Positions 1 through 8,216 of a stretch of 26,449 nt of DNA are shown piece by piece. The notes under the pieces were generated by a model. It searched no databases and was not told where the DNA came from. It saw nothing but the letters and a program-made list of their open reading frames with translations. This stretch comes from a virus: IMG/VR virus record IMGVR_UViG_3300033233_000148, positions 1 through 26,449 of that record; one strand, 5' to 3'. The position numbers and the translations under genes were made by a program. The stretch's first letter is position 1. Every line of letters starts with the position of its first letter.

Positions 1-168
1 ATTGAGATTGAACATCGTATCAACGAACTCTCATCTGCTCTTAGTAGTCTCGCTACTCAGAGACAGCTCAACAGTTTGATTGCAATAATTCAACCTCAGT
101 TAGACAGCCTCTCTACAGACGTAGAATCATTGACAATGATCGTCTCTGGTTATCAACCGTGTGAGTAG
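1..168 (+). CDS. C-terminal fragment of a coiled-coil protein
   Basis: The first frame is open from base 1 to a TAG at 166-168, giving the last 55 residues of a protein that starts outside the window. The visible part is rich in Leu, Ser, Gln and Ile with heptad-like spacing (LSSALSSLATQRQLNSL then LDSLSTDVESL) and ends in SGYQPCE. This looks like a coiled-coil stalk, as in fibre, tape-measure-like or spanin-like phage proteins, but no family can be named from 55 residues. The following 77 bases separate it from the next gene and hold no convincing promoter or terminator. Confidence 0.6.
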   Translation: MEIEHRINELSSALSSLATQRQLNSLIAIIQPQLDSLSTDVESLTMIVSGYQPCE

Positions 169-245
169 AAAAAACTTGTAACGTGCATGAAGGGATGATA
201 CTTTAGGTGGGCTAGGGATAGTGCCAGTAACAAAGAAACAGCATA

Positions 246-1151
246 ATGAAGTACACCAACAAACTTAATCTTCCCCAATACTTATACGACTGGCTGGTCA
301 GAGACAATTACGACTACAGTGCTGAGGCGTTTACCCTCTCAGCTACTACTCTGATGAAGCCTGTAAGGGCCCATTGGCTTTCTGTACGTCATGGCAAAGA
401 TCTCGAGACTGATGTCTCCGAGCTTCTGTCTGCTAGGTATGGTACAGCTATCCATGATTCAATAGAGAAGGTTAACTCTCCGAATGTATTAAAAGAACAG
501 CGTACCACCAAGAAGATAAATCCTAATGGACAAGAGTATTCTATCAGCGGCAAGTATGACGTTCTTGTATTTGAGAACGGCATCTGGACTCTGAGAGATA
601 TCAAGACAACGTCTGTATGGGCATACATCTATGGTGGCAAGGACGATGACTATCAGAAGCAGTTATCGATCTATAGGTGGCTTCTGAATGACAAGCAGGT
701 AATTAATGACGTGGCTTATATTGACTTCTTTTTTACTGATTGGCAGTCTTCGAAAGCCAAGCAGGAAGAAGGGTATCCTCCATATCGCGTAGCGGCAGGA
801 TACAAGATCAATCTACTATCGATAGATGCAACTAACCAATATGTTTTTGACAGGGTCTCTGAGTTCGATAAGTACAGGGATGTAATTGATGAGGATTTAC
901 CTCAGTGCTCCAAACAAGAACTCTGGTCAACTGAAGATTCTTTTGCTATATATAAGCCTGGACTCAAGAGGGCAACAAAAGTTTGTGCCACTAAACTAGA
1001 GGCTGAGGTTTATATCAAGGATCATGGAATTAAGTCAGCCGGTATCGAGATGCGACCTGGCAAGGTCAAGAGATGTAAGTACTGTGCAGCAGCACCTTAC
1101 TGTTCACAGTTTTCAACCCTAGCAAATCAGGGTCTCATAGACAATTACTGA
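246..1151 (+). CDS. Cas4/RecB-like PD-(D/E)XK exonuclease with predicted Fe-S cluster
   Basis: Predicted single-strand DNA exonuclease of the Cas4/RecB/AddB nuclease superfamily, 301 aa. The expected motifs appear in order: a His in RYGTAIHD (H70), an Asp in GKYDVLVFE (D105), the DxK core in LRDIKTT (D118, K120) and the QxxxY motif QLSIY (Q139, Y143). Four cysteines suit a 4Fe-4S cluster as in Cas4/AddB: one in DLPQCSK and three in the C-terminal CKYCAAAPYC. Phage Cas4-like proteins usually sit beside replication genes, and here it is followed after 9 nt by a primase-helicase. A role in end processing for recombination-dependent replication is inferred. No cas genes or CRISPR array occur in the window, so a CRISPR role is not supported. 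Confidence 0.8.
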   Translation: MKYTNKLNLPQYLYDWLVRDNYDYSAEAFTLSATTLMKPVRAHWLSVRHGKDLETDVSELLSARYGTAIHDSIEKVNSPNVLKEQRTTKKINPNGQEYSISGKYDVLVFENGIWTLRDIKTTSVWAYIYGGKDDDYQKQLSIYRWLLNDKQVINDVAYIDFFFTDWQSSKAKQEEGYPPYRVAAGYKINLLSIDATNQYVFDRVSEFDKYRDVIDEDLPQCSKQELWSTEDSFAIYKPGLKRATKVCATKLEAEVYIKDHGIKSAGIEMRPGKVKRCKYCAAAPYCSQFSTLANQGLIDNY

Positions 1152-1160
1152 GGATAAGCA

Positions 1161-3626
1161 ATGAAAATTTCTAACTACGATGAAGTTGTTTCACAACTTA
1201 GGGCGAAGCTACCAGAATATCTAGCCGAGAAGGCTGGGTATCAGGAGGGACACAACTTCAAGTGTCTGTCTCCTAATCACACAGACAAGAACCCGTCCTG
1301 TGGTATCGTGCCATCAAAGGATCGGTTCCACTGTTTCTCGTGTGGATGTATTGGAGACATCTTTGATGCATGCAAGATCCTAGAAGGCAAGCCAGCTTCA
1401 GGTCCTGGATTCATTCAAGAGAATCTAATGTATCTGGCTGATAAGTATGCTATCCACGTAGAGAGTGCTCCTCTTACAGAGGAAGAGATCTACGAACTGG
1501 ATACCTACAGGGCTTATAAGACGGTCTCTGACTATGTAACTCATAGCGCTAAGACAGCTCTATATGAGAAGGCTGTTAAGGAGCGCGAGTGGACAACAGA
1601 GCTCTGTACTGATTATGGTATTGGCTGTATAGCTGATCATCAGAAGTACATTGAGCATATGAAGACTCTTGGTTTTACCAAGAAGTATTTAGAAGAAGTA
1701 GACCTAGTAAGAGACGACCTCTTTGGTGGAGACAAGCTAGTATTCACCATAAGAGATGAGCACGGTCGGCCTGTTGGATTTGCTTCTCGTAATCTAGCCT
1801 ATAAGGAAGACAAGTCTAATGGCGCTAAGTATTGTAATCAGAAGCATACTGGTATTAAGGTAAACATCTACAAGAAGAGTGAGCGCCTCTTTGGTCTATC
1901 TCACGCTCTAGCTCATCGCAAGAAGAAGGACAAAGAGATATTCATTTTTGAGGGTTACTCTGATGTAATGACTGCTGCTCAGAATGGCGTCTACAACTGC
2001 GTAGCCATTGGTGGTCTTGCCCTGACAGTAGAACAAGTTCTACTTCTCAAGCAGCACAATTACTATGACTTTGTCATCTGCCTAGACGGCGATGATAAGG
2101 GTCAGACACGTACTGCAGAACTATTAGATAAGGTCCTAGCAGGTCACAAGGATCTAAACATCCAGATCATGCGTCTCCCAATGGAGATGGATCCTGATGA
2201 CTTCATTAGAGCCAAGGGAATTAAAGAGTTCAAGAAGATTAAGAAGTGGTCAGCCTTTGAATGGAGACTATCTCAGTTTGGCGTAGATGAGGATGGCGAC
2301 ACTATCTCCAAGGCCATGATTCCTCTTATCGTGAATGAGACTTCATTCATTGAACAGGACAAGCAGTGTAAGGCCCTAGCTAAGGCTACGGGTATTGTAC
2401 TCAGAGTAATCAACTCTGAAGTAGACAGACTATCTAGTTGCAAGGAAGCAGAAAAGGCCAGGAACAGAGATACCATTCTCGAGTCTCTACAAGTTGCTCT
2501 CTCAAAGGATCCAGATGCAGCTGAGTTCGCTCTACAAGAAGCAGAAGCAAAGCTATATGATCTAGCTAGGCAATACAACGAAGATAGCTTCTCAGAAGAG
2601 TCTTGTATTGCTATCTTGGATCAATCTAAGTCACTAGAAGAAGCAAAGGATGGATCATTCTCTGGCTTCATTCTTGGACCACAGCTAAAGAACTTCCAGG
2701 ACGCTCTGTGTGGTGAGTGGCGCAAAGATGTCTGGATGGCTATCGGTGGTAAAGCTAATAGTGGTAAGACAAGTTTTATGTGTAAGCTGGCATACGAGAT
2801 TGCTCGTAATGAAGCAGACAACAATGCAGTAGTTATCTATCACTCTATTGATGATACCAAGTTTGAGATTCAGCCTAAGTTCATTTCAGTAGCTGAAGGT
2901 TCAAGGAAGATTACTCTGAATCAGATCAGAGATCCTAACTACTACTGTAAGGTACTAGTAGATGAGAAGAAGAAGGAAGACCTCATGGACCGTAGAGATA
3001 CTGGCTACAGTCTGGTTCGTGAGCTCATGAAGAAGGGTCGCATTGTCATCAAGGATGCCAACGATGGGGACAGTATGGCATATGCTGACAAGTTAATTAG
3101 ATACTACAAGGCTAAGTTCCCAGACAGGAACATCGTATACATTCTAGATAACTTCCATAAGAGTAAGGACTTTCAAAATGCTAAAGGAGATGAACGCGTA
3201 CGGTTCAAGACTATCTCTACTATGTGTAAGAGCCTAGCCACTAGATTACATTGCACTGTAATCACCACAGTAGAGTATAAGAAGATAGAGGCAGGCAAAA
3301 GAGCTTCCAATGGAGACATTGGAGAGACAGGACAAATCGAATATGATGCAAACGTTATTGCTCACGTTAGGAATGAGGTTCATGAGCGAGGTGATCAAGC
3401 TGCTTTGGCATTCGTTGCTGATGTGGATGGAGTCCCGACTAGGATGCCAATTATTGAGCTCGACATAGGAAAGAACAAGGTAACGAGCTTCAAGAACAAG
3501 TTGTACTATAACTTCTATCCAGCCAGTGCTGATTTTGAAATGGTGCCAGAAGGAAAGATAGCTGGGCTTCTACGCAAGGCTGAAGAGAAAGAAGTGAAAG
3601 AGGACGAGTCGATACTAGGAAAGTAA
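1161..3626 (+). CDS. DNA primase-helicase (zinc finger, TOPRIM and DnaB-like domains)
   Basis: Bifunctional replication protein of 821 aa that makes RNA primers and unwinds DNA at the fork. The N-terminal CHC2-type zinc-binding set is C35, H40, C58 and C61 (CLSPNH then CFSC). The TOPRIM catalytic core follows, with the Glu of FEGYSD near residue 263 and the acidic DGDDKG near 309. The C-terminal RecA/DnaB-type ATPase has Walker A GKANSGKTS near 531-539, a Walker B-like ILDNFH, and the VITTVEYKK strand that follows. Domain order matches the T7 gp4-like fused primase-helicases of many phages. The start is supported by an SD (GAGGATAAGCA) directly upstream. It should work with the RecA and DnaE encoded on the opposite strand at the right of the window. 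Confidence 0.9.
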   Translation: MKISNYDEVVSQLRAKLPEYLAEKAGYQEGHNFKCLSPNHTDKNPSCGIVPSKDRFHCFSCGCIGDIFDACKILEGKPASGPGFIQENLMYLADKYAIHVESAPLTEEEIYELDTYRAYKTVSDYVTHSAKTALYEKAVKEREWTTELCTDYGIGCIADHQKYIEHMKTLGFTKKYLEEVDLVRDDLFGGDKLVFTIRDEHGRPVGFASRNLAYKEDKSNGAKYCNQKHTGIKVNIYKKSERLFGLSHALAHRKKKDKEIFIFEGYSDVMTAAQNGVYNCVAIGGLALTVEQVLLLKQHNYYDFVICLDGDDKGQTRTAELLDKVLAGHKDLNIQIMRLPMEMDPDDFIRAKGIKEFKKIKKWSAFEWRLSQFGVDEDGDTISKAMIPLIVNETSFIEQDKQCKALAKATGIVLRVINSEVDRLSSCKEAEKARNRDTILESLQVALSKDPDAAEFALQEAEAKLYDLARQYNEDSFSEESCIAILDQSKSLEEAKDGSFSGFILGPQLKNFQDALCGEWRKDVWMAIGGKANSGKTSFMCKLAYEIARNEADNNAVVIYHSIDDTKFEIQPKFISVAEGSRKITLNQIRDPNYYCKVLVDEKKKEDLMDRRDTGYSLVRELMKKGRIVIKDANDGDSMAYADKLIRYYKAKFPDRNIVYILDNFHKSKDFQNAKGDERVRFKTISTMCKSLATRLHCTVITTVEYKKIEAGKRASNGDIGETGQIEYDANVIAHVRNEVHERGDQAALAFVADVDGVPTRMPIIELDIGKNKVTSFKNKLYYNFYPASADFEMVPEGKIAGLLRKAEEKEVKEDESILGK

Positions 3627-3627
3627 C

Positions 3628-4125
3628 ATGAACATCTTCTATCTAGACCATGACCCAACAAAGTGTGCACAAGCTCACTGTAATAAACATGTAGTAAAGA
3701 TGATCCTAGAGACGGCCCAGATTCTATCTCAGGCTGTTCGTGATGTATGTAAGATAGAATATGGCTATCACGTGCCTAAGTCAGAGCTAAAAAATCCATG
3801 TATCAAATGGGTAAAGGAATCTCAGGAGAACTTTCTTTGGCTATGCAACCTGGGTGATGCACTCTTGAATGAGTACTCGTATCGATACGATAACTCTCAT
3901 GCATCAGAACATATCATTAAGGATGTACGAGTATGGCACAACCGTTTTCCTTTAGTGCCTATGACCACAAGACCTCAGTTAATGCCTAGTGAATTCCAGG
4001 ATCCTGATCCTATCACTGCATACAGGCATTATTATATGGGTGCAAAGACGGGGCTATTACAGTATACTAGGCGTACTCCACCTCAGTGGATGCAAGATAT
4101 GCAGCTCGGAGAGCATAAAGGATAG
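3628..4125 (+). CDS. conserved phage protein of the MNIFYLD...CNKHVVK type
   Basis: This 165-aa protein belongs, from memory of similar sequences, to a family common in marine cyanophages and other large phages. Family hallmarks are the N-terminal MNIFYLDHDP, a CNKHVVKMILE segment with neighbouring His and Lys, a NPCIKWV block and a C-terminal YRHYYMGAK. Such proteins are usually left as hypothetical; a DNA-repair glycosylase role is sometimes suggested, but no catalytic site is visible that would prove it. The gene starts 1 nt after the primase-helicase stop, with an AGGAAAG SD inside that gene's 3' end, so it is co-transcribed with replication functions. Confidence 0.7.
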   Translation: MNIFYLDHDPTKCAQAHCNKHVVKMILETAQILSQAVRDVCKIEYGYHVPKSELKNPCIKWVKESQENFLWLCNLGDALLNEYSYRYDNSHASEHIIKDVRVWHNRFPLVPMTTRPQLMPSEFQDPDPITAYRHYYMGAKTGLLQYTRRTPPQWMQDMQLGEHKG

Positions 4126-4137
4126 AAAGGATTAGCT

Positions 4138-4311
4138 ATGCCACTATACGATTACGAATGTCAGAAGTGTAAGTGCGTTCAAGAGAAGACCCACAAAATG
4201 GCTGATAAGAATACCGAGCCATGTAAGAACTGTGGTGCTCCTCCTGAGGAGCTAAAGAAGCTTCTATCTCCTATTGCTAAACATGGGAGTTGGGGTAGGT
4301 GGCACGTATGA
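4138..4311 (+). CDS. FmdB-type zinc ribbon protein, 57 aa
   Basis: A small ORF starting at ATG 4138 with SD AAAGGA 7 nt upstream, ending in TGA at 4309-4311. It begins MPLYDYEC, the hallmark of the FmdB regulatory zinc-ribbon family, and has two CxxC knuckles (ECQKC and PCKNC) that should bind one zinc. The usual family opening is an MP-x-Y-[DE]-Y/F-x-C stretch, which fits. Proteins of this type are thought to bind nucleic acid or protein partners; the phage role is unknown. Its stop overlaps the start of the next gene (ATGA), indicating translational coupling. Confidence 0.8.
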   Translation: MPLYDYECQKCKCVQEKTHKMADKNTEPCKNCGAPPEELKKLLSPIAKHGSWGRWHV

Positions 4312-5288
4312 ACAAGTATCTAATAGGTCTGATCCTAGCGCTTTGTGTAGCTCTTGGTCTTCTAATCAAAATAGCTGTAACTAATCAGGCATTAGACTCA
4401 GCTAATAGTTCGCTAAACAAGAAGCTCATGGAAGCTGATCTAACTATTGGTAGGGCCCATACTCAAATAGGTGAAGCTAATAAGAAGGTCGGTTCTCTAT
4501 CAGATCAGTTACAGAAAGAAGTGAAGGAGCTTAAGGCTCAAGTGACAATGTATTCTGAGCTAGAGGCTAAGTACACTGTCCTAAAGAAACAGAAGGGCAA
4601 GGTGGTCGTAGAGTATCTGCCTGGAGATCCAATCGAAGTTCCATGTCCTGATGTCACGTTCATTCGCGGTCTTCTATATGAAGCTGTTACAGAACACTCA
4701 ATGGCACCTATTAGGTCTCTAGCAGCTAGGCTTGCAGATGAGCGTCTAGATGTTGTCTGTATGATCGAACCATATCCTAATACAAATAGAGACATACCAT
4801 TTAGAGTAGGATACTCATTACACTTCAAGATAAGGGGTAAGCTGATTGAAACACGTAACTCTACGGGTGCCATCAATCACTTCCTCGAACTATACGAAGC
4901 AGATGACAAAGGCAATATCTTAGGTAAGATGGAGCTTACGAAGTTTGAGGTGATCGTCAATGATGAAACGCTTCCGCACTTTATGTGGTGGGCTCCCCAT
5001 CTCGATGTTGGTTTTCTCGGTGGGTACGGTAATAGCAATGGCTTTGCTGCCGGTGGCAGTATTGGCTTTAGTGGTATGGGCTATGGTCGTACTATCAATG
5101 ATCTAACGTGGAGATTCGCTAGAGTCTCTATGGATCTATCGGGTAAGCCAGGGATAGGTCTAACTCCAGTGTTGTATAACATTGGTGATCCAATCCCATT
5201 GATAAGTAATGTCTGGACAGGCCCGCATATCATGTGGGATATGAGTCAAGGTGGAATGATAGGACTATTCTTGGGCGGCGTGCTTTAA
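4308..5288 (+). CDS. membrane-anchored coiled-coil protein with C-terminal globular domain
   Basis: I place the start at ATG 4308, overlapping the upstream stop as ATGA, rather than at an in-frame GTG at 4299; this gives 326 aa. Residues about 4-24 form one hydrophobic segment (YLIGLILALCVALGLLI). Residues about 28-95 are Lys/Glu/Leu-rich and coiled-coil-like. The C-terminal two thirds is globular, with a Gly-rich stretch (GFLGGYGNSNGFAAGG) near 240-265 and a hydrophobic end (GLFLGGVL). The single N-terminal anchor followed by a long coiled coil is the layout of an inner-membrane spanin-like or other membrane-tethered phage protein, and an endolysin-like gene lies 3 kb downstream. No family is recognised. 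Confidence 0.65.
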   Translation: MNKYLIGLILALCVALGLLIKIAVTNQALDSANSSLNKKLMEADLTIGRAHTQIGEANKKVGSLSDQLQKEVKELKAQVTMYSELEAKYTVLKKQKGKVVVEYLPGDPIEVPCPDVTFIRGLLYEAVTEHSMAPIRSLAARLADERLDVVCMIEPYPNTNRDIPFRVGYSLHFKIRGKLIETRNSTGAINHFLELYEADDKGNILGKMELTKFEVIVNDETLPHFMWWAPHLDVGFLGGYGNSNGFAAGGSIGFSGMGYGRTINDLTWRFARVSMDLSGKPGIGLTPVLYNIGDPIPLISNVWTGPHIMWDMSQGGMIGLFLGGVL

Positions 5289-5752
5289 TGGATCTATTCG
5301 TTGGTTGTGTACTTCTATTTAACGTAGTAACGTGGGTAATACTTTTATATTACATGCGTAAGCAAAAGCCAAACATAATCAACAATCAGGCTCCAGCACA
5401 GGTGAATGTCAATCTAAAGCCACTTCAGGATGCTATCGATGGATTACCCAACAAGGTACTGCAGTCTATTACCAGCTCAGCCAACACCCATAAGGGTGCA
5501 CTTGGAGAACTAATTGGATATACAAAGCTGCATGCTACCTATGACAGGGTAATCCCTCTTAGCGATATAGCCGACTTCCTTTGCATTAGATTTTCTACTA
5601 CAGAGGAAGACGGTTGTATGGATTTCATTGATATCAAGACTGGTAAGGCCAGATTATCTACTGAACAAAGGGAGATGCGTAAGTTAATACAGGAGAAGAA
5701 AGTTAATTTCATTAAGCTTTCTATCCAGACTCACAACCCAGATGATTGTTAA
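5288..5752 (+). CDS. membrane-anchored Holliday-junction-resolvase-like nuclease
   Basis: The start is taken at ATG 5288, which shares its A with the previous TAA (TAATG); an in-frame ATG at 5234 would overlap the upstream gene by 55 nt. The 154-aa product has one N-terminal membrane segment (residues about 2-22), a linker, and then a domain resembling the archaeal-Hjr-related Endonuc_Holl family: GELIGYT (E74), ADFLCIRF (D96), the catalytic-type DIKTGKARLS (D115, K117) and a closing EKKVNFIKLSI. That family often carries an N-terminal membrane anchor, so the layout matches. Role by inference: branched-DNA cleavage at the membrane, or host DNA attack. Catalytic activity is untested. Confidence 0.65.
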   Translation: MDLFVGCVLLFNVVTWVILLYYMRKQKPNIINNQAPAQVNVNLKPLQDAIDGLPNKVLQSITSSANTHKGALGELIGYTKLHATYDRVIPLSDIADFLCIRFSTTEEDGCMDFIDIKTGKARLSTEQREMRKLIQEKKVNFIKLSIQTHNPDDC

Positions 5753-6455
5753 TCTTGATCAGATTGAACGGTTTGCCCAGTGTCCACGTTCTCATAAGTA
5801 CTATAAGGAAGAGCCGTTGCTTACTGTTATGGGGCTGAGACAATCAATCATAGAATCAGTTGTTAAGCGATGTCACATAGACCTAATGAGAACAGAAGAG
5901 AAAACTGTTTGGAGAGATATAGTAGGTTATGTTGACGCCGCCGTTTTTACAGACATAGACATTACTAACAAAGAGAGTTCTGAGGCTGGAAAGATCTTAG
6001 CAGAGAATGTTCTCAAGTCACTGCAGCAGTGGTATCACAAGGTCTACCCTCAGCTGAACTATGAAACATTCACAGATATCAGACTTGAACAACACGTTAA
6101 AGGGCATGTAGTTATCTGTGAGGTTCCTATAATCCAGTTAGCAGAGCATCCATCCATAACGCTAGTTGGTAACAAAGAGTGGAATGTCCTGCGAATGTAC
6201 AATGATTATAAGGTCAGAGGACTGGCATGGGCTGTAGCTAATGAGTTAGACGACTCTGATATTACTGTAGTTTATCTAGGAACAGGAACCAAAGGTGGCC
6301 TGCGTATAACTCCACTAGCTCTTGGCAAAGAGGATCATGCCCGCACAGGGGTTACCTTAGAATGTATTGTAGAAGCTATGTCTAATAGGGTAGACTATCC
6401 ATCAGTATCGGATCACTGCATTATGTGTCCATACATAGGAAGGTGTAGATTATAA
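5742..6455 (+). CDS. degenerate Cas4/AddB-like protein with Fe-S cysteines
   Basis: 237 aa. The N-terminal LDQIERFAQCPRSHKYY is typical of the RecB/Cas4 superfamily, with the first Fe-S cysteine at C14. The C-terminal CIMCPYIGRC (C226, C229, C235) supplies the remaining three. Between them, a DYK is visible near residues 155-157 and is followed by RGLAWAVANEL, which lines up with the QxxxYA helix but lacks the Gln. The expected upstream catalytic Asp is not obvious. The fold and cluster therefore look kept while the nuclease centre looks lost, so a structural or DNA-binding partner role is possible. It overlaps the previous gene by 11 nt and has a weak SD. Confidence 0.55.
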   Translation: MIVNLDQIERFAQCPRSHKYYKEEPLLTVMGLRQSIIESVVKRCHIDLMRTEEKTVWRDIVGYVDAAVFTDIDITNKESSEAGKILAENVLKSLQQWYHKVYPQLNYETFTDIRLEQHVKGHVVICEVPIIQLAEHPSITLVGNKEWNVLRMYNDYKVRGLAWAVANELDDSDITVVYLGTGTKGGLRITPLALGKEDHARTGVTLECIVEAMSNRVDYPSVSDHCIMCPYIGRCRL

Positions 6456-6595
6456 TGGTTGGGCCACCAATAGGAATATTAAAGACTAAGGGATTGGTTA
6501 AGAAGATCAACCCTTTAGATGACGTGTTGTCAGATAAGCCTGCTGAGGAAAAGCCAGCAGAAAATACTAAACCAGAAGGGAAGGAAGACAAATGA
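6455..6595 (+). CDS. small basic/acidic hypothetical protein, 46 aa
   Basis: A short ORF coupled at both ends: its ATG shares an A with the previous TAA (TAATG at 6453-6457), and its TGA overlaps the next ATG (ATGA at 6592-6595). An AGGAAGG SD lies within the preceding gene's 3' end. The product starts MVGPPIGILKTKGLVKK and has a charged, low-complexity, probably disordered C-terminal half rich in Lys, Glu and Pro. No function is suggested. The tight coupling is the main evidence that it is real. Confidence 0.55.
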   Translation: MVGPPIGILKTKGLVKKINPLDDVLSDKPAEEKPAENTKPEGKEDK

Positions 6596-6978
6596 CTAGT
6601 TTTACAGAGTGGGAAAAGATTACGATGGGAGCTATCACAGCTCGAGAGCTACACGATCAGGAATGCATTGCATGTCCAAAGTGTGGTGGGGAATGGATGG
6701 AAGAGGTAAAGGCACAGCGCTTTAAGGACGACCATAACGTAGTTATTGGACAGCCGGTACCTAGCAAGCCAGGCTCGATTCCCTATATCATCCTACGTTG
6801 CCTCTATTGCAATAACATGATTGAGCCGAGAGTGGTTCATCAAACTAGGGACATAGCTGGTGGAGACTATAACCACTTCCTGGATACAGTAGAAGGTAAG
6901 ATGGATAAGCGCAAGACTGCTGTTCCAGCAGCTACACCAGCGGTGACTCCAGATGCAGTTCAAGGTCAAAAACAGTAA
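6592..6978 (+). CDS. zinc-ribbon hypothetical protein
   Basis: 128 aa. Two CxxC knuckles (CPKC near residue 28, CLYC near residue 70) are spaced as in a zinc ribbon. The intervening stretch includes QPVPSKPGSIPYI, and the C-terminus is an Ala/Pro/Thr-rich tail that looks disordered. Proteins of this shape are common small phage accessory genes, but no specific role is known to me. The start overlaps the preceding stop as ATGA. The 3' end overlaps the next gene by 26 nt. Confidence 0.65.
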   Translation: MTSFTEWEKITMGAITARELHDQECIACPKCGGEWMEEVKAQRFKDDHNVVIGQPVPSKPGSIPYIILRCLYCNNMIEPRVVHQTRDIAGGDYNHFLDTVEGKMDKRKTAVPAATPAVTPDAVQGQKQ

Positions 6979-7297
6979 CATCTTTCCCTTACCAGGGAAC
7001 CCTCACATGTTACATCTTGGGACCATTAACAAGGGTCTCCAAGAGTTCATCGTAATGCTGTGCACTAAGGGCCCTGAACGAGGTAAGGTCTACATTGAAG
7101 AAGCAGTTCTTAACGCTGTCGATCTGACTAAAGATGTCTTTGCCTACTGTAAGTTCATCAGTGATGATGCGCTAGCAGAAGACCTAGCAAGGTTTGCCGA
7201 GATGAAGAAACTAACAGACATGAAACGTATTTCCAATTGTCTATTGGACCAAGGGAGACAATCATGGCTGATGCCTACAACAGGTTTGAGGAAGTAG
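6953..7297 (+). CDS. hypothetical protein, 114 aa
   Basis: This ORF starts inside the tail of the zinc-ribbon gene (26-nt overlap) and its end overlaps the next gene by 34 nt if that starts at 7264. The N-terminus (MQFKVKNSNIFPLPGNPHML) is followed by a mixed helical region with a Cys pair spread over the chain. I recognise no motif. It keeps the dense co-directional arrangement, and no better frame covers 6979-7263. Confidence 0.5.
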   Translation: MQFKVKNSNIFPLPGNPHMLHLGTINKGLQEFIVMLCTKGPERGKVYIEEAVLNAVDLTKDVFAYCKFISDDALAEDLARFAEMKKLTDMKRISNCLLDQGRQSWLMPTTGLRK

Positions 7298-7632
7298 TAG
7301 CTGAAGCGGATGGTAAGCCATCACCCTCTTTAGAGAAAGAGAAGGAGCTCCGTCTCCTTAAGATAGAGCAGGATATTGAGTGGATCAAGGATAGGCTTAA
7401 GATGTTACTTGAGAAGCAGGCTGCTCCACTGATGACATATCAATACCCAACCCTTTCTGGCGTGGCTATTGCTGCTGAACCTCTTATCTATCCAATGGGT
7501 AATCCCAACACAGGGAATAGTTCATGGCCTATACCACCACCATTCTCTGTAACTTGGTGTAATACAGCAGAGCCAGGGCCAGCAGAATTCTTTGGGTATA
7601 ACATGGAAGAAGGGTTTACGGTTTCAGGATGA
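7264..7632 (+). CDS. hypothetical protein with helical N-terminus and Pro-rich C-terminus
   Basis: I choose ATG 7264 because an AAGGGAG SD sits 5-10 nt upstream; the open frame extends to an earlier ATG at 7237 without such a site. The 122-aa product has a charged, coiled-coil-like region (about residues 22-50, LEKEKELRLLKIEQDIEWIK) and a Pro/Gly-rich second half with SWPIPPPFSVTW. Its stop overlaps the following start (ATGA). Function unknown; a structural or scaffold-type phage protein is possible. Confidence 0.55.
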   Translation: MADAYNRFEEVVAEADGKPSPSLEKEKELRLLKIEQDIEWIKDRLKMLLEKQAAPLMTYQYPTLSGVAIAAEPLIYPMGNPNTGNSSWPIPPPFSVTWCNTAEPGPAEFFGYNMEEGFTVSG

Positions 7633-8216
7633 AGCAAACTAGATTCCAGTACGAGTATAGGAAGAGCGCCAGTAAGTATCACAAAGCAGTAGGGGACTTG
7701 CTTAGAACGACCTTCCCTTATCTACAGGTCTACCAGGAGTATCCAGTTAATAGAGTGAATGTCTCTTATACAGAGAGCAGTCATCACTTTGACTGGGTGT
7801 TGCCATCCCTTCAAGTAGTAATTGAAGTTCATGGCCAGCAACATTATAAGCCTACCTCGTGGGTAGGAGATGCAGATCAGGCTCAAGAAAACTTCCGTTC
7901 CCTCAAAGAACGTGATGAGCTCAAGAGGCTGGCTGCTCTTAGTGCAGGATATAGATACATCGCTCTTCCTTATAGTGAATGTATGGATCTAGATCAAGCT
8001 TCTCTGCTTAATCTAATAGAGACAGCAGAGGTATTGGCTAATGCCTCTGTAGAGGCAGAGGAAGATCCGCGAAAAGAAAAGCAAAAAGAGAAAGCTAAAG
8101 AGAAGAGACAAGAGTATCTGAAGTCGGATAAGCATAAAGAAGAGTTGGAGAAAGCCAGAGAGTGGCGTAAGATGCAGTACAAGAAGGCTAAGGAGAGGAA
8201 AGCAAATGAATCTTAA
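7629..8216 (+). CDS. Vsr/DUF559-like PD-(D/E)XK endonuclease
   Basis: 195 aa with the core of the very-short-patch-repair/DUF559 nuclease fold: HFDWVLP (D55), VVIEVHGQQHY (E66, H68, Q70, H72) and a following ERDELKRLAAL (D96, K99) leading to a YRYIALPY strand. This layout occurs in Vsr mismatch endonucleases and in some phage and intron-encoded homing endonucleases. Residues from about 143 to the end are a highly charged Lys/Glu/Arg helix that could bind DNA. The start is coupled to the upstream stop (ATGA). It may be a free-standing homing-type nuclease or a repair enzyme; sequence alone does not decide. Confidence 0.65.
   Translation: MKQTRFQYEYRKSASKYHKAVGDLLRTTFPYLQVYQEYPVNRVNVSYTESSHHFDWVLPSLQVVIEVHGQQHYKPTSWVGDADQAQENFRSLKERDELKRLAALSAGYRYIALPYSECMDLDQASLLNLIETAEVLANASVEAEEDPRKEKQKEKAKEKRQEYLKSDKHKEELEKAREWRKMQYKKAKERKANES

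Noticed and set aside
176-202. Possible promoter (TTGTAA then GATACT) before the Cas4-like gene
   Set aside because: Spacing is only 15 nt and the -10 match is weak; chance occurrence is likely in AT-rich sequence.
246-1151. CRISPR-Cas adaptation gene
   Set aside because: Cas4-like nucleases are common as stand-alone phage genes; no repeats, cas1 or cas2 are in the window.
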